From NCBI RefSeq assembly GCF_037325665.1, contig NC_090246.1, forward strand, positions 12,774,429 to 12,838,428: a DNA stretch of 64,000 bases, written 5' to 3'. Position numbers and translations under genes: made by a program. The notes under the pieces are model-generated. The model had not been told where the DNA came from and did not search any database. It saw nothing but the letters and a program-made list of their open reading frames with translations. The first letter of the stretch is position 1, and every line of letters starts with the position of its first letter. This document shows, in pieces, positions 55,901-64,000 of the stretch. This DNA comes from Littorina saxatilis (Eukaryota; Mollusca; Gastropoda; Littorinimorpha; Littorinidae).

Positions 55901-58187
55901 CACAGTCATTGGCTGCTGAGTAACCACCACTGTGTTGTGAGTGGATGTGTTAGAGGGTCCATACCCAGGGGTACTTGGTTGCGGGTATGCTGAGTTTACT
56001 CCTTGCCCTTGGTACCCTCCCTGGGGTGGATACCCGGCTTGGGAAGGAGCTCCATAGCCACCCTGAGGAGGAGGTCCATAGCCACCCTGAGGAGGAGCTC
56101 CATAGCCACCCTGGGGGTAGCCACCTTGTCCTACGACAGAGAATCAGAACTACAGTGGAACCTGTGATGTAAGGCAATTCTGATCTGACGCAAAGACGTC
56201 TCAAATACAGGATTCCTTCTGTTGTACAAACTGTAGCAAATAATGCCTGTCACGAAAGGATATTTACAAATGTACCACTGTAAATCACAGAACTCCAAAT
56301 TGTTATGCTACCCACTGATCAATTTCTAAAAACAGTGTAAATAACCTAAATTGTTCCATACATGCAGTGATCCATGTATCGGCACTTGATAAATTACGGC
56401 ATCTATTGTCTGTTCTTTGATAAACTAACAAAAGTCTCCGTGTCCTGTTCACTGCAGACAACTCTCGGGTATTGATCAGCCAACCATGTTCAATTCTTGC
56501 TGGGCTAGCAGTCGCACAAAATCGTTTTATAAATTATATTCACCCTGGCTTACTTGCCAAGCAAGCGGCTAGCTGCAGGCATTTCTTGCCTGTACAAAAC
56601 GGGTGTCTGGGCAACATTACTAACCCAATTGACTCATGTAAGTTTTGTAACTTAGTGTAACTATAGTGTAAGTTAGCCTGAGCTTTTTCATACCTGTCAA
56701 GTCCTACGCATTCTGCGTAATTCTTACGGGTTTTCAGTGTTTTTTTGGTCCTACGTCGTATACCTCAAACCATACGCATTTTCAGCATTTTTTAAATTTT
56801 TTTATTTATTTTTTGCTGGCATGGACTGCCGTTCATTCATTTCTGAGGAGGAGCTTGCACCAGCCACACAACAGAAGTTCTGGCATGATGTGCGCCAGTT
56901 CTACGTGGCCTGTGTGAGGAAAATGTTGAATAAATTTCCATTTGGCAGTGAAACCCTGCAACACTTTCAAGTGCTGGATCAGTCTGGGAGCTGACACACT
57001 GACTGCCTTCTTGCAGGTCAAAATTAACTCTGATGCATGCTGCCATGATTTTAAGGTGACTGGCAGCATGATTGACAAAGCAAAGATTTGCACAGATGAA
57101 TACAACAAAGAACACAAGTGACAAGTGAGAAAAAAAATGAACGAACAAGAGTGCAGTGTAAATGTATTACATGTAGTGGTAAATAAAGAGCAGTTTGTGT
57201 AGAAAGGAATTTATGTGTTTTACTTTTAGCAGGGTTCGACACTAGCGGGGGCGGGGGGCGGAACGCCCCAGAGTTTTGTGTTCCGCCCCAAACATTGCTG
57301 AAGCTTGGGGCCCACTCCGCCCCAGGATAAATTCCAACAATGACAAACCAAAAAATCTAATGCCAGAGGCAATCACTAAAAATCGCCAGTCAAAGTCGTC
57401 ACTGAAATTTGCGTTACGATCAATGCCGCAGTCAAGAAAAAAACCATTGAAATCGTCCATGGACAATGCCGCAAGGGAAATAACTCCCAGATTGTGCTCT
57501 TTAGCGCGAGAGATAAGTATCGCCTTCAAATGCCAAACGCAAAATGTGGTGACACATCCCTGGTGTAAAAAGACATGGAATGAAGAACAGGTTGGTGAAA
57601 AACAAAAAAAGGAGACCGATGCAGCCAAAAGCGCGAAGCGCTGTCGTAATTTCAATGTCAAATGGTTGAAAGATTTTTTCTGGCTTCAGTACGACGAAGA
57701 AAAACAGACAATGCATTGCCCGCCCGTGCAGATCTTATGGCGCAGAACCACTTGAAAAAAGTGGGGATTCTGATATATATATACTTAGCATGAATAAGAG
57801 TGGGCCCCAGATTTTTCTTTTCCGCCCCAGCAATTTCCATCTCTGGGGCCAGTGTGGCCCCAGGCCAAATAAGTTAGTGTCGACCCCTGTTTAGTTTGCG
57901 AAAATCAATCTGATTGGTTTAGTGTGTATGCGTGAGAAGTTGAATTTGTGCGTTTAACCACATCCTGATCCACGCATTAACTATGGTTTTTGATCCCCAA
58001 CTATGGTTTCTTATGCCATTTACTATGGTCAGAGGCCAAAAGTACTTGACAGGTATGCTTTTTACTTCACTGGTAATAGTTGGTTCTGATTCAACGATGT
58101 CCAACACTACCTACCTGGTGGGGGGTAAGGTCCACTTTTCTCGCCATGACCATGGACATCACTGTATGGGGGTGGAGCATCTGCCAT
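52925..58187 (-). CDS. LITAF: LITAF-domain protein 2, four coding exons
   Basis: Second LITAF/SIMPLE-family gene. Exons in order: 58187-58115, 56130-55895, 55449-55328, 53033-52925. Borders are GT/AG and phases join, giving 179 residues. Residues 5-8 are PPPY. Residues 25-60 carry GGYGAPPQ-type repeats. The LITAF domain spans about 104-179, with CPHC at 114-117, hydrophobic [19 protein letters not shown], and HTCPNC at 164-169, ending RWSRM as in paralogue 1. An acceptor TTTCAG just before the ATG shows a 5' UTR intron. An intron between VVQ and TFHEAP is absent at the same place in paralogue 1. It lacks paralogue 1's two tiny exons. A role at endosomal membranes is inferred from family. Confidence 0.93.
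53112..54637 (-). mobile_element. Tc1-like DNA transposon, apparently complete
   Basis: Perfect 28-base inverted ends (TATACTGTTCAAAAAAAGAA then ACGCATAG), including the TA sites, lie at 53112-53139 and 54610-54637. A single open transposase frame sits inside. The length of about 1.5 kb fits the family. Inserted in intron 3 of the second LITAF gene, same strand. Confidence 0.92.
53307..54317 (-). CDS. Tc1/mariner transposase, DD34E
   Basis: 336 residues, starting MARLSREDR, close to the usual Tc1 length. A helix-turn-helix front (about 12-45, GRLQAGQSQSAIARHFHVSQ) is followed by the GRPR hook at 56-59 and a second DNA-binding part (about 85-120). The catalytic triad is Asp150 (VWFSDES), Asp238 (IFQQDNARPHTA) and Glu273 (SPDMNPIEHLWDEL), with 34 residues between the last two. 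GGGGVMVWGAI matches the family glycine box. No internal stop is seen, so it may be recent. Cut-and-paste enzyme recognising the 28-base ends; activity is not shown. Confidence 0.93.
   Translation of the reverse strand: MARLSREDRQIALGRLQAGQSQSAIARHFHVSQSTISRLWVMFQATGSVADLPRAGRPRATTAAHDRFIRLRHLRNCFLSASSSVQALPGPHRLSDQTVRNRLHEAGLRARRPHRGAVLTRRHRQNRVQWGNQHLRWTVRNHWRHVWFSDESYFLLQRHDGRRRVYRRVNERYASNCVDEAPVHGGGGVMVWGAINTAGRSTLVHVQGRITAQRYVEEILRPHALPLLADQDAIFQQDNARPHTARLTTQFLTDHHVQVLPWPSMSPDMNPIEHLWDELDRRVRRREEAPANHRDLLQALQEEWDTIPQQDIRHLIQSMPRRCRAVVAAQGSHTPY
54638..55084. other. intron sequence, nothing recognised
   Basis: AT-rich part of intron 3 of the second LITAF gene. Confidence 0.4.
55085..55239. 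mobile_element. mariner-like MITE
   Basis: CAGTGAAACCCCC and GGGGGTTCCACTG inverted tips flanked by TA on each side. About 155 bases. Best-kept member together with 55686-55842. TA duplication and CAGTG tips suggest Tc1/mariner ends. Confidence 0.75.
55686..55842. mobile_element. mariner-like MITE
   Basis: CCGTGGAACCCCCCTTTTAA and TTAAAAGGGGGATTCCACTG tips with TA on each side. Inside are AAAATCAGGTCTTAAAAAGG blocks. In intron 2 of the second LITAF gene. Confidence 0.75.
56690..58056 (+). mobile_element. hAT-type element remnant with nested element
   Basis: Inverted tips ATACCTGTCAAGT and ACTTGACAGGTAT, with an 8-base duplication with one mismatch (GCTTTTTC at 56682-56689, GCTTTTTA at 58057-58064), point to hAT. 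Inside, 56821-56992 encodes FWHDVRQFYVACVRKMLNKF and FPFGSETLQHFQVLD, resembling a stretch of ZNF862-like hAT proteins. This breaks at a stop, and DALTAFLQVKINSD follows in another frame. A second element at 57231-57889 is inserted within. In intron 1 of the second LITAF gene. Confidence 0.65.
57231..57889 (+). mobile_element. nested hAT-like element carrying a zinc-finger fragment
   Basis: The tips CAGGGTTCGACACTA and TAGTGTCGACCCCTG are inverted copies. The frame 57276-57755 contains RCRNFNVKWLKDFFWLQYDE and KQTMHC, which resembles the N-terminal zinc-finger start of ZNF862-like hAT proteins (FN.KWL..F.WL.Y). GC-rich GCCCCAG repeats lie inside both ends. No catalytic region, so it cannot move itself. 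Confidence 0.6.
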
Positions 58188-58818
58188 CCTTTCAAATGTG
58201 TCTGAAACAAAACATTCGTGTTATTTGACCATGGCAGTCATAACAGTCAGGCGTAAAATTTAATGCGCATCTGTATCACTGTCATTTCGCAATAGGACTA
58301 GACTCTTAAGTAAGATCCGGTTGCTAGAAAAAAAAACTCGTGATGTTGGTTTAGTGAGTAATTTAGTCCCAACAGAAGCCTAAATATATAACAAAGTTTG
58401 AAAAACACCAACACTGCAACAGACAATAAAATGCTGTTATCTCTTCTTACAACGCATCGTGAATGTAGTCTACATTTGTTTGCTAATATTCCGTGGAAAA
58501 GCGAAATTAAATTCTTTACATTCCAAAGGAAGACAAGACTACGCCTGCTACTGTTTTTTTTCAGGAAGTTTTCCACCCCACAAAACTGACGACACACAAC
58601 CAATACTAAAGATTACGCACAGATACAGATACGCCACAAAGTGACAAACAAACGACGGAAACGACACCTTGCCTTCCAAAGGCTGATTAACAAACCATTC
58701 ACTCGATGAAAGTAAACAAAAAACACGTAAACCTACATTCTTCGCGTAAGTGACTCGATGCCGATTCGTCGACTGGATTGATCAGGAAGTTGTGAGAGGA
58801 AGTTGACGACCGATCTAA

Positions 58819-58843
58819 TGGAGTCCCACAGTGCACCAGCGAG
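58819..58843 (+). other. weak candidate first exon of a divergent gene
   Basis: ATGGAGTCCCACAGTGCACC-GCGA runs into a perfect donor GTAAGTGT at 58844, about 630 bases from the second LITAF ATG on the other strand. No downstream exon was recognised, so this is only a possibility. Confidence 0.15.
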
Positions 58844-59263
58844 TAAGTGTCGTGTGCAAAAAACAGGTGCGGTCAAGCAGAGATCTTGCTACAGTATCTC
58901 TGGGTCAAGACAATGCACTGCCACTGACCACAGACTAAGATTGATCATACCATCGGGTATCCCAACAATTGAAGTTTGTGCGCGTTTTTGTTTTGCCTTT
59001 GTGGTCTTAAGGAAATTATATCAAAAGTACCAAAAACATGCGCAGAAAGAGTTTGAATAACGAAAGTTCTAAGTCCTACTTTCGCTTTTGGTTTTACACC
59101 GCCATGTTGGATGATGGAGCACCACACCACGCAAACTATAACCTGTTTACCGTCAGAAGTGCATGCAAGAACAACACAAGACTCAAAGAAAACTAAACGG
59201 AATCAAAAATCAAAAGCTATGAACAGCGCACAGAGAAATAAATAAATCTGTCAAGACCGCTGA

Positions 59264-59555
59264 GGCCTAAAAAAAAAATAGGTGTGGTTACGGTAACCCG
59301 ACCTACCCTATTTTTAGGGGCCGATCCTATAACTTTTTATTACATTTGTCAAAAAAACAACAAAAAAACCAAAAAAACGAGTGCAAAAAACGCAATGAAA
59401 GCGAAAGTGCCCGAGTCGCACACTTATTTCCCTGTCAAGTAGGTTTAATTTGTAAACATTAGAAAAAAAAGTTTAAAAAAAAAAGTGATTGCCTACCTAC
59501 CTACCCTATTTTTTTTGGCTATGTTACCGTAACCACACCTATTTTTTTTGTGGCC
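59264..59555 (-). mobile_element. Harbinger-like MITE, subfamily 1, reverse
   Basis: GGCC tips, AGGTGTGGTTACGGTAAC end block and CCCGAGTCGCACACTTATTT interior match 1676-1974 in reverse. TGA flanks both sides (59261-59263 and 59556-59558). Confidence 0.8.
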
Positions 59556-59617
59556 TGACCTAGTCTGTGCCCGGCGAGTCGCAAGCCGGCACTGAAACGA
59601 ACAAAACCAACAGATAA

Positions 59618-59916
59618 GGCCAAAAAAAAAGTGTGGTTACGGTAACATAGCCAAAAAAAATAGGGTAGGCAGGTAGGCAATCACTTTTTTTTTTTTTTAA
59701 ACTTTTTTTTCTAATGTGTACAAATTAAACCTACTTGACTGTTGACAGGGAAATAAGTGTGCGACTCGGGCGCTTTCGCTTTCATTGCGTTTTCTGCACT
59801 CGTTTACTTGTTTTTTGGGGTATTTTTTTGACAAATGTAATAAAAAGTAATAGGGTCGGCCCAAAAAAATAGGGTAGGTCGGGTTACCGTAACCACACCT
59901 ATTTTTTTTTTAGGCC
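59618..59916 (+). mobile_element. Harbinger-like MITE, subfamily 1
   Basis: Nearly the same as 1676-1974, same orientation. TAA flanks both sides. Only 62 bases separate it from the reversed copy before it. Confidence 0.8.
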
Positions 59917-61154
59917 TAAATATAGACAAGAAAAAATACACAACAATTTACACTATTACAACTTACGAATAATAAAAGCAAAACAAAAGCACACAGTAGT
60001 AATGAGTAAAAGAAGGAAAACTGACTGATCCTCAAGAGTCATTAGAACAAGGGAGATAAAAAAAAACTATAAGCAGAAAAGGAAGGAACACGCGGAAAGA
60101 ATGTTATCTCTCTTGAACAAAATTCTATGACAAGCGTTCCTATGCCGTCATATGAAGAAAACATCTATGGCCGCGCGATTTTCATTGTTTTCCTAAATTT
60201 TTCCCTCCAACTATCCCTCCTTTTTATGCCATTTCAAGGCCAAAGAATTTTGTTTAAAAACCAACAACACTTATCAGTCTACGTGTGGCAAGTAAGTGCG
60301 TGCAGTCAGTGAACTATATAGTAAACTGTAGACGTCGTAATCTTCAAAATGTGCAGTCATAGTGACAAGCCTTTTGTGTCACGGCGTCTGTATTATTAAT
60401 AAAGTCATATTTTGAATTATGAATGAACAACTTGACTTCGTTAACATGTTTCTTCCCTGCTGTAGATTCGTACAAATATTCTTATTAGGTTCACGGTGTT
60501 CCCCATAGCTGTTTTTACGCCGCCTTACATGGCGGTGCCAGCGATGATCACTGAGTAGTGTCAGTTCACTCTATATGTCTGTCTTTCTGTCTGCCTGTTT
60601 GTCTGTTTGTCTGCCAGACTTAGATTATATCTATGGTACTTATGGGTCGATTGAGCTGAAATTTGGTGTGTAGCTTGGCATATAATTTGCAAACATACGG
60701 TGTTTGGAAAAAAATCGTACCTGTTTTCACGTAAAAGAGGAGATGATGAGCTTCACACACCTTTACACAGCCAACGGCGGAATAAACCCGACAATTAAGC
60801 GCTTTATGATGGTGACGCGTCTCAACCAAACATTTAACGTCGGCATAAAGTCGGCCGGGGTAATACCTGGGAACATGCCATGCAAAGTTCTCACGGAAAA
60901 ATGCAATCACTACCTCTTGCCAAGAGACGTACCTTCTCGTGTCCCTATCATGCACCGCAGTTACTGTCGAGCTTGCAGAACCTTGGCATGGATGGTTTGC
61001 TCGGAATGCTGACTTTGGTCCTGGCTTTCATAACATGACCTCGCCGGTTCACCAACCTTAGTTTTTCAGCCAGGGATAGATGACAGCAGCTTCTGTACAA
61101 AAAGCAACCTGACGAACACTATATCTTCCACCACCTGCCTCACTCCCTGTGCCG
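59917..61154. other. intergenic, no gene recognised
   Basis: No convincing protein frame. A short GTCTGTCTTTCTGTCTGCCT simple repeat lies near 60576-60610. Confidence 0.4.
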
Positions 61155-61978
61155 GTGTAACACGAGAAAATTACTCCCACGAAATTTTTACTCCGGAGTA
61201 AACATTTCGTACGAAAGTAAAAACAAGTCGCGTAAGGCGAAAATACAACATTTAGTCAAGTAGCTGTCGAACTCACAGAATGAAACTGAACGCAATGCCA
61301 TTTTTCAGCAAGACCGTATACTCGTAGCATCGTCAGTCCACCGCTCATGGCAAAGGCAGTGAAATTGACAAGAAGAGCGGGGTAGTAGTTGCGCTAAGAA
61401 GGATAGCACGCTTTTCTGTACCTCTCTTTGTTTTAACTTTCTGAGCGTGTTTTTAATCCAAACATATCATATCTATATGTTTTTGGAATCAGGAACCGAC
61501 AAGGAATAAGATGAAAGTGTTTTTAAATTGATTTCGACAATTTAATTTTGATAATGATTTTTATATATTTAATTTTCAGAGCTTGTTTTTAATCCAAATA
61601 TAACATATTTATATGTTTTTGGAATCAGAAAATGATGGAGAATAAGATGAACGTAAATTTGGATCGTTTTATAATTTTTTATTTTTTTTTTACAATTTTC
61701 AGATTTTTAATGACCAAAGTCATTAATTAATTTTTAAGCCACCAAGCTGAAATGCAATACCGAAGTCCGGGCTTCGTCGGAGATTACTTGATCAAAATTT
61801 CAACTAATTTGGTTGAATAATGAGGGCGTGACAGTGCCGCCTCAACTTTCACGAAAAGCCGGATATGACGTCATCAAAGACATTTATCCAAAAAATGAAA
61901 AAAACGTTCGGGGATTTCATACCCAGGAACTCTCATGTCAAATTTCATAAAGATCGGTCCAGTAGTTTAGTCTGAATC

Positions 61979-62017
<39 letters not shown>

Positions 62018-62244
62018 ACGCACATACACCACGACCCTCGTCTCGATTCCCCCCTCTACTTTAAAACATTTAGTCAAAACTTGACTAAATGTGAAAATGG
62101 GGAGTAAAAATTTCGTGCAGGGAGTAATTTTTTCGTGCCGTGTGGAGTTCTTTTCTCGTACGAAAAGTGTATGGAGTAAGAATTTCGTACGAAATATTTA
62201 CTCCGGAGTAAATTTTTCGTGGAGTAAAAATTTCGTGTTACACC
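61155..62244. mobile_element. inverted-repeat element split by 870-bp repeat
   Basis: The left end GGTGTAACACGAGAAAAT and TTTACTCCGGAGTAAAC is mirrored by the right end TTTACTCCGGAGTAAATT and TTTCGTGTTACACC. TACTCC-type motifs recur. Copy 5 of the 870-bp repeat occupies 61225-62096, so the host element is only about 220 bases when that is removed. Confidence 0.75.
61225..62096 (-). repeat. 870-bp interspersed repeat, copy 5
   Basis: Reverse orientation, complete: AACAAGTCGCGTAAGGCGAA at 61225, CA run at 61984-62012, AAAACTTGACTAAATGTG at the end. Close to copies 1 and 3. Confidence 0.85.
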
Positions 62245-62771
62245 GGTCACTAAACGTGTCCATGTCACGTGCAGCATCTGCACATCCTGGATATGTCTTT
62301 CAACCAAGGACTTGCTTTCAACTCAGTTTCACGGTGAGCGAGCAGCCCGAATTTCCATGAGGGTAACCTCACAAGACTATTATGAAATCTTACCCTCCTA
62401 ATTATGGGCAGAATATAGCTGCGCAGAGTCAGCGGCACAGACGACGCACTGCATATTATTTTATGCTGCGTTGGGGATTATTACGAGAACTTGGCCTGTT
62501 TTCCTCAGTTTCACGCAACGTGTAGCGGGCTGATATAATCAGTCTGCAGTGCGTCGTCGGTCCTACTGAAGTTACATAGGTGAGCGGAGCCCCTTATCCT
62601 AACCGGGGTATGGGCTTCGAGACATTGGGTAACGCTTTCTGCCGCACACAAGGTTAAGACTTGAAAGAACTCCCCATATTACATGTATTTACATGCATAA
62701 CGTTCCCGTGTTATTTTATTTTTGTTATCGGACAACACAAGATTTTTTTATTGTCAAATACTTGCTTAACC
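62245..62771. other. intergenic; small inverted repeat
   Basis: GACGACGCACTGCA (about 62440) is mirrored by TGCAGTGCGTCGTC (about 62551), perhaps a small fold-back element. No gene seen. Confidence 0.45.
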
Positions 62772-62815
62772 TTGAACGGTTGAAAACGACGTTAAACACC
62801 AAATAAAGAAAGAAA
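62772..62815 (+). mobile_element. retroposon family A, last 40 bases
   Basis: TTGAACGGTTGAAAACGACG then TTAAACACCAAATAAAG and an AAAG tail; an extreme 5' truncation. Confidence 0.7.
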
Positions 62816-62949
62816 TACTTGCTGTGGTCTGCCAAAAACATGCTTGGGTGCACAGTAACATACTAATTTGATGAATGTACAATCTATGTACTTACAACAA
62901 TTAGGTCCTCTTCTTTTACCACTATATATCACACCAACATCCACATGTA

Positions 62950-63014
62950 CACCCACACCCACCAAACACACACACACAGACACACACACACATAACACAC
63001 ACACATACACACAC

Positions 63015-63067
<53 letters not shown>

Positions 63068-63226
63068 GCACACACACACACACACACACACACTGACACC
63101 GTGATACACGCACATCAAACACACGCACACCAGACACGCACACACACACACACACACACATACACACACACACACGCACGCACGCACGCACGCACGCACG
63201 TACGTACGTACGTACACACATACACA
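62950..63226. repeat. CA-rich microsatellite tract
   Basis: Long imperfect CA run with CGCA and TACG sub-runs (63173-63212). Open frames here are low-complexity artefacts. Confidence 0.95.
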
Positions 63227-63240
63227 CACTCATACTAACC

Positions 63241-63570
63241 AAGGGCGGATCCAGGATCTTAAGGAAGGGGAGGGGGGGGGGGGGGCACCAAACCCTTTGT
63301 GCGCAAACTTGAACTGAGGCACGAAGCGCCTAAATTGAGGGCGCCCGAACATGCTAGGGGAATCCGGGGGCATGCCCCCCCCCCCCCCCCCCGGAATTTT
63401 GTTTTGTCAAGGAAGCAAAATGCTGCAATCTAGGGCCACCTGAGCTCAGAAACTGTCATTTTAACCATCTGGCCAAATTTTCCATATTTTTTTTATTTTT
63501 TTAATTTCCTTGATGGGGGGGGCCCAGGCCCCCTTCGCCCCCCCCCCCCCCCTTCTAAATCCGCCACTGC
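63241..63570. mobile_element. MITE-like element with GGCGGAT ends
   Basis: AGGGCGGATCCAGGATCTTA and a G-run at the left are mirrored by a C-run and TTCTAAATCCGCCACT at the right. Internal GGGGGCATGCCCCCC palindrome. No coding sense. Confidence 0.55.
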
Positions 63571-63584
63571 TAACACTAACACTA

Positions 63585-63648
63585 CCCCCTCCCCCCCACA
63601 CACACAAACACACACTATAACACATACTAACACAAACACACATACTGA

Positions 63649-63681
<33 letters not shown>

Positions 63682-64000
63682 ACAACGTGCCAGTACAAAT
63701 CGGATTGTGGTACAAGGTGCTTATGGTATGAGGACGGCTACATGGGTATTGTTACTTAGCTGGCCACTGAACGATCAGATCAATACGCTCAGAAGACAGG
63801 TTCCATCACCTACGCTAAAATCACACGATAGGGCTTCCTGTGCTGACACCTAATCAATCAATGGCTTCTCCGGGCCTGTCTCTCTGTCCAAGTCTCTGTC
63901 TCTGTCTCTCTCCGTCTCTGTCTGATCTCTGTCTTTATCTCTGATTTTGTCTCTCTTTCTAGATCTCTGTCTGATCTCTGTCTATATCCAATCAATCACT
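63585..64000. repeat. simple repeats, no gene
   Basis: CA run at about 63650-63680 and a CTCTGT-rich tract from about 63870 to the end. Between them is unassigned sequence. Confidence 0.7.

Noticed and set aside
57276-57755. 159-residue frame as a host gene
   Set aside because: It lies within inverted ends and shows a transposon-type zinc-finger start without the rest of the protein.
62792-63242. Long reverse frames rich in Cys and Val
   Set aside because: They are translations of a CA/GT microsatellite.

Overview
The window looks like a repeat-rich marine gastropod genome, probably a caenogastropod close to Littorina. That assignment rests on intron-rich animal genes, tRNA-derived SINEs and the style of the short repeats; no organism-specific marker gene was seen. 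Only three host genes can be supported. Most of the remaining sequence is mobile DNA, much of it nested.

Left part, 1-21500. A nine-exon threonine aldolase gene (THA1-like) runs on the + strand from 4742 to 15891. All exon phases join and the PLP-site residues are present. Its introns hold SINEs of several types, a LINE broken by a second LINE, small inverted-repeat elements and a decayed extra copy of its exon 5. Its 3' side holds a full-length retroposon with an 11-bp target duplication, a young copy of an 870-bp repeat and a LINE 3' end.

Right part, 21500-58800. Two paralogous LITAF-domain genes lie head to tail on the - strand, at 44417-24886 (5 coding exons, 200 aa) and 58187-52925 (4 coding exons, 179 aa). 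Each has a PPPY motif at residues 5-8, a Gly/Tyr/Pro/Gln-rich middle and a C-terminal zinc-binding membrane-associated LITAF domain. Each also shows a splice acceptor just before its ATG, so each has a 5' UTR intron. They differ by one intron at the start of the LITAF domain.

Intron 2 of the first LITAF gene (29305-41130) contains a 6.2-kb DIRS-type tyrosine-recombinase retroelement fossil (32680-38867). It has inverted terminal repeats and an internal region complementary to both tips, and it sits inside an older 870-bp repeat. Intron 3 of the second LITAF gene (53034-55327) holds a Tc1-like DNA transposon with an open transposase frame. Its first intron holds a hAT-type element with a second element nested inside. 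A broken piggyBac remnant lies just upstream of the first LITAF gene.

End, 58800-64000. Two Harbinger-like MITEs, an inverted-repeat element split by the 870-bp repeat, and long CA-rich tracts. No host gene was recognised there. All comparisons were made by eye; alignments, RNA evidence and database searches were not available.
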